DNA from: Saccoglossus kowalevskii
Lineage: Eukaryota; Hemichordata; Enteropneusta; Harrimaniidae
Length of the DNA stretch: 39,077 nt
Direction: 5' to 3'
Assembly: GCF_000003605.2 (NCBI RefSeq)
Contig: NW_003105114.1
Coordinates: 256,962 to 296,038, forward strand
Positions within the stretch are counted from its first letter, which is position 1; every line of letters starts with the position of its first letter. The notes under the pieces were generated by a model. That model searched no databases. It had not been told where the DNA came from and saw only the letters and a list, made by a program, of their open reading frames with translations. This document shows positions 1 to 10,573 of this stretch, one piece after another. A program made the position numbers and the translations under genes.

Positions 1-16
1 TTTTTTTGAATGCGAA

Positions 17-1909
17 TGCCACCCCCGTCCTCAGGCGTTCATGGGACTCCGACCGGGCGAGGCAGATGATGAAACTTCCTTTCACCAATCTAATTAATCT
101 CTGCAGTATACCAATAGTCGTCTTCTTCTTCACAATCGCAGGGGCTGTCTCGCGTACCACAGACAGACTTGAGGGTCCATATAACACAATGGAGTAAGGT
201 TCACTATTAAATGGTAAACAATATTAATCCGACAGGATCTGGTCAAGTCAACCAGCTCAATGAACAAACTGAGTCAATCCAACAGACTGACCAAATAAAC
301 CCAGTGGCACCTAGTGACTGGAAAAATAAAATCACATAAAATTAATCCGCCAGGAACTATAAATTAACTAAATTAACCTAGCAGTGCCTGACACTAACGC
401 CACATACAATGAAACACCTAGCTGTTGTACAAATAAAATGCCTGAACAAAGCAGTAAATGCCGCCCACACCAGCCCCAGGCTATACAAGAAGCAGGGCAC
501 GTTGATCAAAAAAATTAACAACGTCCACACAGCAAACACTGGCTCCCAACTCAGCACAAACGCACAGGCATGCACCCAACCACATACACAAACAATACGG
601 GGTAAATACAATGATAAAAATGCACAACGTCACAATAAAATCAGCAAAATCGCCTCACCATGCTAATCACAAAATGCGACTAACTAAGCAGTCTATACAA
701 TCTACCGAGAGAGTGCGTCGCTGCCCCAAAGACGCCGCCAAAAAAAGAAGACTCGCCGTGGTTTCCCGAAAAGAGTGACCAGAACGAATCTCGCCAAAGG
801 CCTAACACGAAATGTGCATGCAGTGGAAAATTCCCTAAGATGATAACCACAATTAGGAAAAATCACGAGGTGTGCAACGGGGGAATGATGCAATCTCGGC
901 GGCGACGCACGAACAACTACACAGGACGGGAAAAAGTGCTATCACTACCCACAAAAAGCTACAATGATGTAAATCACAAAGTTTTGATGCAATAAAAGTT
1001 CACGTGATAATTGTTCAACATTTGATTGCAATCAAAGACGTTTCGGGGCTCCTTTCCGAACAGTTACGGTTACAGTTCACCTACCAGTCACGACGAACTT
1101 CACACTGCAACAACAGTGTTCTTAGTCCGGAAGCATGTGCATCAATTCTGAAGCCCGTGGGACTTGGGTGGTGAAAGCAAATCACTTATCTATATGGCTT
1201 CAGGTGACCCTAATTGATGATAAAAAACATGTTGACAGTCTGGAAACTTGTTGTGTTAGCGGTTTTTAACAAAAGAAGGCAATGCCTATTTTTGCACACT
1301 TTTGTTTACGACTGTTGCACATGTACCCCTTGCGTATTTCCTGCCATTAGTTCAAATGGCTCTGTGTGTTGGCAGGTTGGTGGTTAAAGTGAACCATTTT
1401 TAATTACACTGAGGAATCTCTAAATAACATTGAAAATAAGTTTACACTCTCAGTTCCTGTCCTGTTCTAAGGCACCTCTTCTGTCCCGGAATCCCCGATC
1501 TGCTTCCGATCTTCACTCAGCGGCCACACAGACTTCCCTGACGACACAGTAAGATGTTGCCGGCTTGAACCCCAAGAAAAGAGAGAGAGAGGGCCGTTCG
1601 TTGTTTCTCTCCTCCAGTGCAACGCTTCCAGAATGTTCCAGAACAACAATTTCATAACTTGTCACGTATAATACATAGTACGCAAAACATTACAAAACTG
1701 TTGAATTACAAAGACAAAATGCATACAAATAAATAATGAATCACACAAAATACTAACTACCGAAAACAATGCTAGGTAGCGCAAGTGTGCCATAAGAGGG
1801 CGCTATATCACAAAACTGCATGGTGCATATTTAAGCGATTTAAGTCAAACAATAGGCAACAATGCCACATATTATGGGTCAAAAATGCCCGAAGTAAGCC
1901 CGGGTTACA
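17..1909 (-). repeat. 3' LTR of the Gypsy element
   Basis: Aligns along most of its length with 20861-22568, including the block ending in the shared run AAGTAAGCCCGGGTTACA on the plus strand. It differs structurally from its partner. It lacks about 138 bp present at 21023-21160 in the other LTR and carries about 342 extra bases near 1123-1464. The polypurine tract abuts it at 1910, fixing this copy as the 3' LTR of a minus-strand element. Confidence 0.9.
1123..1464. mobile_element. ~342-bp insertion private to the 3' LTR
   Basis: The 5' LTR passes directly from GTGTTCTT to CTAAGCC, whereas this LTR is interrupted between GTGTTCT and TTCTAAGG. TTCT is present at both junctions, so a 4-bp target duplication is possible. 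The insert has no clear ORF and only weakly similar ends. It may be a short non-autonomous element or part of an unrelated sequence captured after integration; the class is not assigned. Confidence 0.5.
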
Positions 1910-1920
1910 CCCTCCCCTTT
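1910..1920 (-). other. Polypurine tract (PPT) of the Gypsy element
   Basis: On the minus strand AAAGGGGAGGG lies immediately before TGTAACCC, the start of the 3' LTR. An uninterrupted purine run abutting the 3' LTR is the plus-strand DNA primer site of LTR retrotransposons. It fixes both element orientation and the LTR edge. Confidence 0.88.
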
Positions 1921-1949
1921 AAACCAAACATCTGCCTCTTCGTCACTTT

Positions 1950-2159
1950 GGGTAACATCCTTCAGACTTTGGGTACCATCCTTCAGACTTTGGGTCTCGT
2001 CCTTCAGACTTCGGGTATCGTCCTTCAGACTTCGGCTAACGCCCTTCAGACTTCGGGTAACGTCCTTCAGACTTTGAGTATCATACTTCAGACTTTGAGT
2101 ATCATACTTCAGACTTCGGGTATCGTCCTTCAGACCTTGGGTATCGTCCTTCACGGCCC
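1950..2159 (-). repeat. 21-bp minisatellite, 10 units, encoding a heptad-like repeat
   Basis: Ten consecutive 21-bp units of the form GGGTATCGTCCTTCAGACTTY (plus strand); the last degenerates after the first 15 bases. Because 21 is a multiple of three, one minus-strand frame stays open through the array and reads as repeats of D-D-T-Q-S-L-K. That open frame runs from 2199 to 1879, through the PPT and into the LTR, so it is unlikely to be a real protein end. The array sits in the untranslated stretch between the last ORF and the PPT. Confidence 0.85.
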
Positions 2160-2458
2160 AACCTCCGAAGTGAAACACATACATACAGACACACACCATA
2201 CTAGCTGCCTACACACCCAAAGGCCTGTGAGCAACCAAAAACAGACAGACAAACCAGTTACAACAACGCTAGTTTGTTTATTTCAAGAGGGCATATAACA
2301 GGCATTCCATAAAAAAGCACAAAGAAACACAGGGCCGGAGGAACACGTCCTCCCGAATCCAACGAAACATACGGTCGAGGGATACATATATATAAAGAGA
2401 GTATAAAAAAACATCTAAAAGACACTGCTTCAACACCAGGAAGCTGCTCCGACCAACT

Positions 2459-3187
2459 TCAATGTGACGACGTTGCCTGCTGACACTTCATGCCGACCTC
2501 AGCACAGACCACGGTCCTCGCTATACGCAAGACATTGATGCTGAAGTCAACTATGCAATTGAACTCGCACAGCAGCAATGTGCCAATCACACCGTCAATA
2601 GGTATATCCGCCACAATAGCTAGAGTGGAGATAGTACTTCCATCCAGGGTCACTGAGAAGTAACCAGACCCATGCACATTTATGAGAGTAGAATTGGCCC
2701 CACAGACACCACATCCAGACGGGATGGACTTCAGCGGTGACCTAAAGTGCGGCATCATACCATTCCACATAGTGGTCGAGATAGCAACATCAGTGGCCCC
2801 AGTATCAACCAAGAGTCCCTGAGAACCAGCGATAGTAACTGGGATGAACATACACCTACGATTGGCCAGCCATAGGAAATCCCCCATAGGTCCACCAACT
2901 TTCTTCCTCTCCACTTCCCTCTCTCTCACGTGGCTGTCTGGAGCCATGGAAAGCTTCTTCATTTTGTTGCATTTCCTTTTACCATGGCCAATCTCACAAC
3001 AAAACCAACATGGCGTGACCTTCCTCCTCTCATGCTCCGAGAGTCCATCTCGAAGAGGCCCTGGCAAAGGCGCAGCTTTATCGCTGTGGCACGATGCCAG
3101 GATCCTCTTCAGGTCTGTTATCTCCAGTCGCTGCTCCCAAAGAGTGTCGTCCATAACATCTATACGAGCCGTGAGCACTTCAATCAT
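2459..3187 (-). CDS. Extra 3' ORF: zinc knuckle plus second retropepsin-like domain
   Basis: An uninterrupted 242-codon frame downstream of integrase in an element whose gag and pol are full of stops. Around residues 60-73 is a CX2CX4HX4C zinc knuckle (CWFCCEIGHGKRKC). Near residues 127-133 is the retropepsin signature LLVDTGATD. It is followed about 65 residues later by IDGVIGT and an FNCIVDF strand, the order of a clan AA aspartic protease. The N-terminal ~45 residues are charged and helix-like. The frame stays open upstream of the chosen Met to a TAA near 3250, and a possible splice acceptor (TTATGTCACAG) lies at about 3232, so the true start may be spliced. Gypsy elements normally carry PR upstream of RT, and that one is present too. 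Whether this is a gag-pro duplicate, a capture from another element or an accessory protein is unknown. Confidence 0.7.
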   Translation of the reverse strand: MIEVLTARIDVMDDTLWEQRLEITDLKRILASCHSDKAAPLPGPLRDGLSEHERRKVTPCWFCCEIGHGKRKCNKMKKLSMAPDSHVREREVERKKVGGPMGDFLWLANRRCMFIPVTIAGSQGLLVDTGATDVAISTTMWNGMMPHFRSPLKSIPSGCGVCGANSTLINVHGSGYFSVTLDGSTISTLAIVADIPIDGVIGTLLLCEFNCIVDFSINVLRIARTVVCAEVGMKCQQATSSH

Positions 3188-3301
3188 ATCTCTATGACCA
3201 TCGGCAGCGTTGGCGATCTCATGACCGCTCAGCCTGTGACATAATGGTTAGACTGAACCTTGTATTATCCATTTTGGTGAATTACTTGAAGTGCAATTCA
3301 C

Positions 3302-3625
3302 TCATTCCTTCCTTAGCTCGTCTACCATAGCCCTGGTGGCACACTGGTCGGGGTGTACAGGCGAGGGCTCCACCTTACCGACAGCCTTGCCATCCCCAAG
3401 CACAAAATCTGCAGAGGCCCATACTCTTGGTCTATCACCCATCCAGGCAGGCTTTCCTCTGTTCATGATGCGTCCAACTAAGAAAGAAGAAAGAATAAGG
3501 AAGAAGGAAGTACCCATTAATGACAAGCAGAAAGGCAACACAATATCCCAAACCATGTGCCATATGAATATCCCGAGTGTGAACAACACGACTAAGGAAC
3601 ACGAAGGAAAAAGAAAACAACACAA
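3302..3625 (-). CDS. Hypothetical hydrophobic ORF in the 3' accessory region of the Gypsy element
   Basis: A 107-codon frame just upstream of the zinc-knuckle ORF. Residues about 9-50 form one or two strongly hydrophobic stretches that could be membrane spans; the remainder is polar. It sits where some Gypsy elements carry an env-like gene, but it has no fusion peptide, furin site or Cys pattern that I recognise, so no envelope function is claimed. It may be a fragment of a degraded longer ORF or chance. A second overlapping frame (3435-3623) is hydrophobic too, which lowers confidence. Confidence 0.3.
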   Translation of the reverse strand: MCCFLFPSCSLVVLFTLGIFIWHMVWDIVLPFCLSLMGTSFFLILSSFLVGRIMNRGKPAWMGDRPRVWASADFVLGDGKAVGKVEPSPVHPDQCATRAMVDELRKE

Positions 3626-3757
3626 TATCCTGACTGTCAGCTAACAGAGAGTCTCCGTGGTATCTAACAATCGATTTCTAAACATCTCTCTCAGACGGGT
3701 CATCTCACCATGGGTGACATCTGCCTCACCAATCTTCATCTCAAGCTGCCTCTTCAT

Positions 3758-4345
3758 CTAGGCATACAACTCCAGTAAATCACAAGGGTCGCACATGCCC
3801 AAACGAAACCTACTTGAACAATCATAGCCATACCTAACAGGGGGTCTACGCTCACGTGCAGATCTCCTAACACCTGGCACTTCTGACACAGCACCTGGCG
3901 CACATGTATCAACAAGCTCTGACCTTTCCTGCTGCTCACTAATTGCTTCCAGACTGTGATGGGCGTCATCAACAGCCAGAACCTCATCTGCCAAACTACT
4001 GCAGCGTTCATTCTGGTCATCGTCACGAGCCTCAGCTACTACAGGCTCCATGCATGGCTGGCCCAGACCAGCTTCCATAGGGATGGCCACCACTGGCTCA
4101 GCTACCCTGGGTTCAGTGGGGACTTGGCGTGGCTCTGGACATTCAACCCAGTAGACAAGCCCACCGTCAGAACTCGCACTCTCCCACTCTGGCTCCGATT
4201 CAGATTTTGAGCTGCTTGGGGGACATCTGGCCCTGGTCCTTGCACCTGGTCGCCATTGCACTTTCTTAGCCCTTTCTCTCATTGGCCTTTCAGGATAAGG
4301 CATAGGCAACGTGCTACACGGAAGGAGTATATTCCTGTTCAGCAC
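3758..4345 (-). pseudogene. Gypsy integrase C-terminal tail
   Basis: An open stretch of 195 codons that continues the integrase after a frameshift near 4370. It starts with the LNRNILLPC segment commonly seen just after the GPY/F module of Gypsy integrases. It then runs through a Pro/Ser/Glu-rich low-complexity region and ends in a basic patch (RRSARERRPPVRYGYD), typical of Gypsy pol C-termini. It is not an independent gene; the Met used is internal to the ancestral frame. No chromodomain is recognisable. Confidence 0.7.
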
Positions 4346-4359
4346 TCTGGTAGCTCCAC

Positions 4360-5823
4360 CTCTAGTCTCGCGTCTCAGTTGTAAACAGGCACATCAGGAT
4401 TCATGCGACGAACCACAATATATGGTTCCTTCTCCCATCTATCAGCAATATTGTGCTTCCCCCATATATTAACATTGCGGACCAGCACTCTATCGCCTGG
4501 ATGTAAGACCGCTTACGGTTTTAGTCTTGATGCTTGACTGCCTCCTTTGATGCTAAGTCATATGCAACCTTCAATTGCTCTCTCAGGTGCGACACATAGT
4601 CATCATGATCGTCTCCCTCACAACTGTCTGGTTGCAGACCAAGATAAATATCCACTGGTAAACGTGGCTGTCTTCCATACATCAAGTAGTACAGAGAATA
4701 CCCAGTGGACTCACCTCTAGTGCAGTTGTACACGTGCACCATCGAGCTAACGTACTTCTTCCAGTCAGTCTTCTGATCTTCGCTTAACGTCCCCAGCATG
4801 TCAATGAGGGTTTTGTTGTATCTCTCACACTCACACTACCCATTCCCCTGAGGGTGGTAAGGGGTGGTAAGGGACTTAGCCACACCTAACATTTTAAACA
4901 ACTCTTGGATCACCTTAGACTCAAAGTTCCTGTCTTGGTCCGAATGGAGTCGGGCTGGAAAACCATTGTGAAGCAGAAAATGCTCCATAAACGCCGCTGC
5001 TGTAGTCTTCGCAGTCTGGTCCTTTGTGGGCATATCGCGTAAAGTGATCTGTAATGACTACAATATCTTTACATCCTCCCTTCAATGGCTCCAGGGTGAG
5101 ATAGTCCAAGCACACAAGCTCAAGGGGTTGACTTGTCCTAATGCTCACCAGCAGGACACGATTTTTCTCCTCAGGGGTCAACTTCTGCCTTGTGCACCTA
5201 TGGCAGGTCTGCACTTTTGCATCTACTTCACGTTCCATCCTGGGTCAATAAAACCTCAACCGCAACAAGTCAAGTGTTCTCTCCTTGCCAGGGTGCCCCA
5301 TGTCATCGTGAAGCGCTTCCATCGCTGTACCATGGTATGCTTCAGGCAGAACCAGCTGACAGCACTTCTTTCCTTCCGTAAATATTCGCACTCTATGCAA
5401 GATTTTTGAAGCGTAAGCGATTCCATTCTCTTAGCGCCAACCTAACCTCAGCAGTCTCACCGCTTCTCTCCTGCCGAGAGGGTTTGTTGGATCTTCCAAC
5501 GTACCAACACAGTCTACCAATCACCGGATTCTTCCGCTGTAGTTCCCTCCACTCATCCATAGTGATGGTGGGAAGCGTGGGACCATGCACCCATTTCTCA
5601 TGTTCTTCCAGCTGATCGTCAACAGATGCCTCAGAGACTCCCAGTAGTTCCACCGCAGGCATGGCTGAGATGTGTTGAGCACTGCTTATGGCTGCAACAG
5701 TCTCTTTGCGCATAGTCTCACGCTCCCTTGCACCAGGCGGGATCCAATCAAGCCAGCCACCGCAACTAGTGTCATCTGTAGTATATCCTTGTTGTGGCCT
5801 ACGTGACAAGCCGTCTGTATCAC
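4360..5823 (-). pseudogene. Gypsy integrase (broken)
   Basis: The HHCC zinc domain lies at about 5310-5190 (an H-x4-H followed by CHRC). The catalytic core carries the first Asp in CLDYLTL near 5106 and the second in LHSD near 4940. A Glu lies 35 residues further, in the region ending ERYNKTL. A GPY/F-like segment (RVLVRNVNIWGKHN) is at about 4500-4400. Damage includes a frameshift near 5400, TGA in place of Trp near 5250, a frameshift near 5030, a TAG at 4836 and a 6-bp duplication beside the catalytic Glu. Integrase would insert the cDNA into host DNA; this copy cannot be translated in full. Its N-terminal side is fused at 5832 to the terminal repeat of the nested transposon. Confidence 0.88.
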
Positions 5824-5832
5824 CATTCCGCT

Positions 5833-6024
5833 CAATCTGATTAAAATCCGATGTAGGTATGAGGCTCATTTTTTTTATTTTATGAAAATTTATATTATAT
5901 TTATCTGTATTTTAGTTTGAATATGTTGATTTTTTGGTTTTTCTTGCCGTTAATCAGTTCTTTAAAAATCGTGTCCCAGTCGCCTCTAACTACATCTGAC
6001 TCAATGCCTATACAAATCTCGTAC
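5833..6024 (+). repeat. Left terminal inverted repeat of the DNA transposon
   Basis: About 192 bp matching the reverse complement of 17429-17632 nearly base for base, from CAATCTGATT to ATCTCGTAC. The main difference is a shorter T run here. The repeat ends where a small duplication (GTACAAATCTC) begins. On the minus strand it contributes an ATG at 5869 in frame with the downstream Gypsy pol remnant. Confidence 0.92.
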
Positions 6025-6109
6025 AAATCTCGTTCAGCGACCAGCCAATCAGAGAACGGTTTACAAATGCGTCTGAACATGACGAGGAGAGAAACAACAA
6101 ACTAAACAT

Positions 6110-6209
6110 ATGCTCTCAAAACATGTCAGCGTACGGAAGGTACTTTTTCGAGAGCTGAACCTCAAACAACGCAGTTCTTTCGATGACGGGTCGTTGTCTA
6201 AAATAACAA
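6110..6209 (+). other. Probable 5' leader exon of the transposase gene
   Basis: A consensus donor (GTAAGT at 6210) and a strong acceptor (TTTGTTTTTTCAG ending at 6562) define a 353-nt intron directly before the G-ATG at 6563. The upstream ATG at 6110 would, after this splice, run into TGA, so it looks like a short upstream ORF and not the protein start. The upstream exon limit is not defined by sequence. Confidence 0.5.
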
Positions 6210-9200
6210 GTAAGTGGTATTCATTAATCTGTTTGGCATTGATTGTATTTTATTTTTGTTGGGTGGCAGATGGATTGCATGTGTCGGTAATGTTGATTTT
6301 TGCCTTTGAATCAGCGTCGGTGATCCAGTAGTATCAACTCCAGTCGTTCTAAGAATCTTAGCCCAATCACAATCTTTACCTGAAAATGTAAAATTCCTTT
6401 CAGTCGATAATTTTTAAACTAAGAACTCATGAAATATGGATGTTTTTTATACTGCCCCCGGTTGACTGAATGGTCGCCGTCAACACACATGTTTATGATC
6501 GGGGTCAACAACACTACCAATGCTATATCGACGATTATCGTGTTCCATGTTTGTTTTTTCAGGATGAACGTTACACCCCGGAAACAATTATCTTCCAGGG
6601 CAGATAAATGTGTTGTTTGTGGATTTAGTTTTATTGAAGATTTTGTGAACGAAAAAGGTAAATTAGTCAGTGGAAATAAAAGGAAAAAGAAGTTGTCCAA
6701 TTCTGATAACTTGTCTGCTACACTTGGAATTGACATCGCAGTACCATCATCCATATGTGTAATATGCCTTGGTTTGAATGACAAACTTTTAAAATCTATT
6801 GCTACCACTAACAATGTAAAGGAAATACTGAAGGAGAAGTTAGCTGGTCACTCGTTTGCACTGAAACGTTCCCCTGCTTCACCAACTGGGCTAACTCCAT
6901 CAAGCAAGCGTGCTCATGTATTTCAACCCCTATCTCATAACATCACCGTCACAAAGAAGACAGTCATACCACCTATGTCGGTGAATATTGATCAAAAGCC
7001 AATGAAACCAAAACTACAAACAGCTCGAAGATCTCTATCCTTGGAATCAGACAAAACCCAGATACAGGTAGGTGTGGAACCCTCATATATGAGAATCAAT
7101 ATAAGTGCACAGGCCAAGTATGTAAATCTGATTAACTAGATTTTCTGAGCAGGGGCCATGAAACTATAAAATTGTATATTATACAGCTTATTGTAGTATG
7201 TGTTATATGCAGTAATTGTTTTAATTTTGTAACTTTTGTAAAGTAGCCACAAAATCACCATAACTGTATACTAAAAATTACTGTCTTTATAGTGTGGATA
7301 GCAATAAAATATTATTACTTGTATTTCATGCCCAAGTAAAGCTAGGGAGTCAAGGCTAAGTGCACATATAAATAACAATTTTGTATAAACAGAAGCATAT
7401 GTTCCAGATTTCAGGGTCATTACCATAACAGGATGTTTAGGTAATTAGTAGAAAGTATGCAGTTAAATCAAACACAATCTAGACAGAAAAGCAAAGAATT
7501 GACACAGTGTTTGAGCAGCTCTGATACATAGTGTGATCTAATGTGCCTCATCAAATAAATTCAACTTTTACTTATATTCAAAACTCAACATGTACTTGTG
7601 AGTTTTAAGAGTGTAACATATGTACATCTTTATTCTTTGTATGGCAGTATTATAATTATATGTTTTCATAAATTTGCAATAAACAATTTATCATGTAGTT
7701 GAAATCTGTACACATTAATTTTTTTTTATTCTTGTATACAAAATAGATAACAGTTTCATATCCAACCAAGACTGTGGATAAAATAATAGACCCGTCTTAC
7801 CATGGAGCTGCTAAAGCTATTATTTCAAATGATAGTGGTATACTCATCAAGCAAGCAGTGAATTTAAACACAGTGGCTGCTGCTAAACACATCTGTCCGT
7901 TAGTTGTCTCCTAGGTAAATAGCACTCACTAAAAGTTTTCTCAGTGCATCATAACTAGTGTAAAAACTCCTGCCAAGTGTGATACACAATAATTATGGTT
8001 TACATGGCTCACCATAAGAATTAATACTTGTTTACAGGTTGAAGCTATAAGTAGAACAAGGTTTAACTCAGTTTTAAGAAGGTCAAGTGGGGAAGGCCTT
8101 ACTGACTTCTCTTTTAAAGAGTTGTATGATGAAGCTGAGTCTATATGTCCTGTGCTATTTTCTGCGATTTGTGCTGCCATGGGTGTAAATACTGGTTCTC
8201 CAACTGAAGATGAAATAATGAAGTTTGGGTGTTTATTTGCACCAATTCTTCAGCACAAGACAAATACAATGTCAGTGTTGGCATATCATGTTGGTTTTAT
8301 TCTCAAGAGTGGAGGAATTTCCCAACAAGTAAGTGATTTTGATTTTATCATACATTTGTGTCTCATAAATATTTTGGTATCAAGAAAGCAAAATATTTAT
8401 TTTGTAATCTTTACTCAAGCATATTTACAGTTTCTTTCCTACTTTGTAATATATGCATAACACTTCTCACTGATTATATTAGTATTATTAAATAAAATCA
8501 CTTGGCTTACAGTATTACAGCACAGTTAGCCTACACTGAAGTTGGGGGATTGTTGTAATCACTCGTGGCCTTACTTAAGGAGACACTTCTGAATTCAATT
8601 TCAGTATTTGTAGGATAAGGACATTAGGTTTATCATGAACTGTACAAAATCTAATCCTCTCTGGCATGTACCAGTGAGAGGGTTATCTGCAGATCATACA
8701 AAGAGGGAATGCAATTTCAAAATAATGTGTATATCATGGTAGTAATAGTGGATACATTTTTAATTTTCTGAATACATCTCAAAATCCAATTGCCTTAGTT
8801 GCAAGTACCAGTATGGTTCTACAAGCTTTTGTTTCTATTTTATTTTTATCAAGTATTTCATGATGATATGTAATGTTCTCACTCCTTCATTTCCTTCCAG
8901 TCACATAGAAGATGGGGTATTGTGTAAGTCCTGGTACTATTGATTTTAAAGTAAAACAGATTGCTGGAGATATTGAAGAAACTAATCAGAAGTTATTTGA
9001 TGATTGGAATCAGAAGGCTAGAACTATACAAGTGTGTAAAGAAATACTCTTTGAACTTTCCCATGGAGCAATTCAGCTGACAAAACCCATTATACAGGGT
9101 CTTCTTGGAGCACATTTGAGGGAAATCAGAATACAAGGTCCTGACGCCAATGACATTAGCACTTTAGTAACCTTAATTGCCAATGGATTTCCTGTTGATG

Positions 9201-10527
9201 TCAGTGAATATGCCCTAGATCCTAATCCAGAAACATTGGACTTTCTCAATTATACATGTGCCAGGGCTGAAACAGCTTCTGTAAAGAAAGTGAGTTTGGC
9301 TGGGGATAACTGGGACAAGAGAATCATACCAACATATATGGGGTCTACAAATACATGCCAGGACCTCCATTTATTCATGCTAATCCTTTGTGTAGACAGA
9401 ATCTCAAATGAGTATGAAAATTCTATGCCTCAAGATTCGGTAAACAATTTGAAGTATTCAGATTTTTTACCATCTGAAGAAGAACAGAAGACACTGGCAG
9501 GATGAGCTTGTTTACTTAATTGGAAAATCAGGTGTTGAAAATGTACCTGCTCTTCAGAAAGAGTTTAGTTCCACATATCCAAAAAACTTGCCTCATCAAT
9601 ATGAAGATATAATGGCTAAAAAGTCTATACAGGTAATTTGAATAATTGTGTTTTTAAGTACCTAAAATGTATGGAAATGTGAGATTGTACATCTAACTTT
9701 AATACTTTGTATCTTTATTATTTTTCCAGGAAATAGTTATCACTGAATTGCAGGATAAGTAAATAATGTTTTACTATGCACCCTTTATGTGCAAAATTCC
9801 TCAAACTGCTTGACATTAGTATAATACTTTAGAATCAGGTGGAATACATAGTGTGTATTCAGGGATGTAAATTGCTTGACCTCCTGCACCATTCATCACA
9901 CGCTGTAGATTTTTTCCCATGCTTATTAATTCTATGCATAGATTCTTGTAGTTGGTGAACTTGGATGTTACGACTCAATTTAAATGGTAGTCTAAGGTTG
10001 ATCAGTATACTTCAAGTAGAAACTAAGTACCCATGCATGGTAGTCCCCATTCATGGAGTTAAAAACAAATTTTGAATACTAAGAGACATATTCAATTTGT
10101 TCTTTTGATTGTCATCCTTATTTGGAGCATAAAGTTTACATCAAATTTCAACACTTTCTTTAATTGTTTAGTTCAGACCCAGCAATAATAACTGATTAAA
10201 ATCACATGACTGAATGCCAGTGATGCCCAGGCATGAGTACTTTTCACTGGAATTTCAGGCTGTTATTATATCTCACAAAATTATTACTACACACAGATGT
10301 ATAATAATTTTATCACTTGAATACCACATTCGGGTAGTACAGAGAATCTGCATTAGTTAATGCCCACTGTTGTAAAAGGCTCTTAGAAATTATGTTGATC
10401 AACCTTAACATAGGCATCTCAATGCTCCTTTTAACAAATATAAGACAAAGCTAGGAACACGGCTTATTTTGATCCTACATGAAAACTGAACAAATTGGAA
10501 TTTTCGTAAGTATTATTAAAATAGTAC

Positions 10528-10573
10528 ATTGTAGCATAGACCCTCTAACCTGTTAGAGGGTCTATGATTGTAG
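10528..10573. repeat. 32-bp perfect palindrome flanked by 7-bp direct repeats
   Basis: Arms CATAGACCCTCTAAC (10535-10549) and its exact complement (10552-10566) are separated by only CT. Directly outside, ATTGTAG occurs at 10528-10534 and 10567-10573. It lies in a transposase intron, about 80 bp before the exon at 10652. The arrangement looks like a tiny insertion with target duplication; an RNA hairpin role is possible but unsupported. Confidence 0.75.

Noticed and set aside
378-893. Short frames in the 3' LTR (378-611, 409-666, 702-893)
   Set aside because: They lie within LTR sequence, overlap one another on opposite strands and are not preserved in the other LTR.
1885-2298. 137-codon plus-strand frame of repeated LQT units
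   Set aside because: Product of the 21-bp minisatellite being a multiple of three; antisense to the element.
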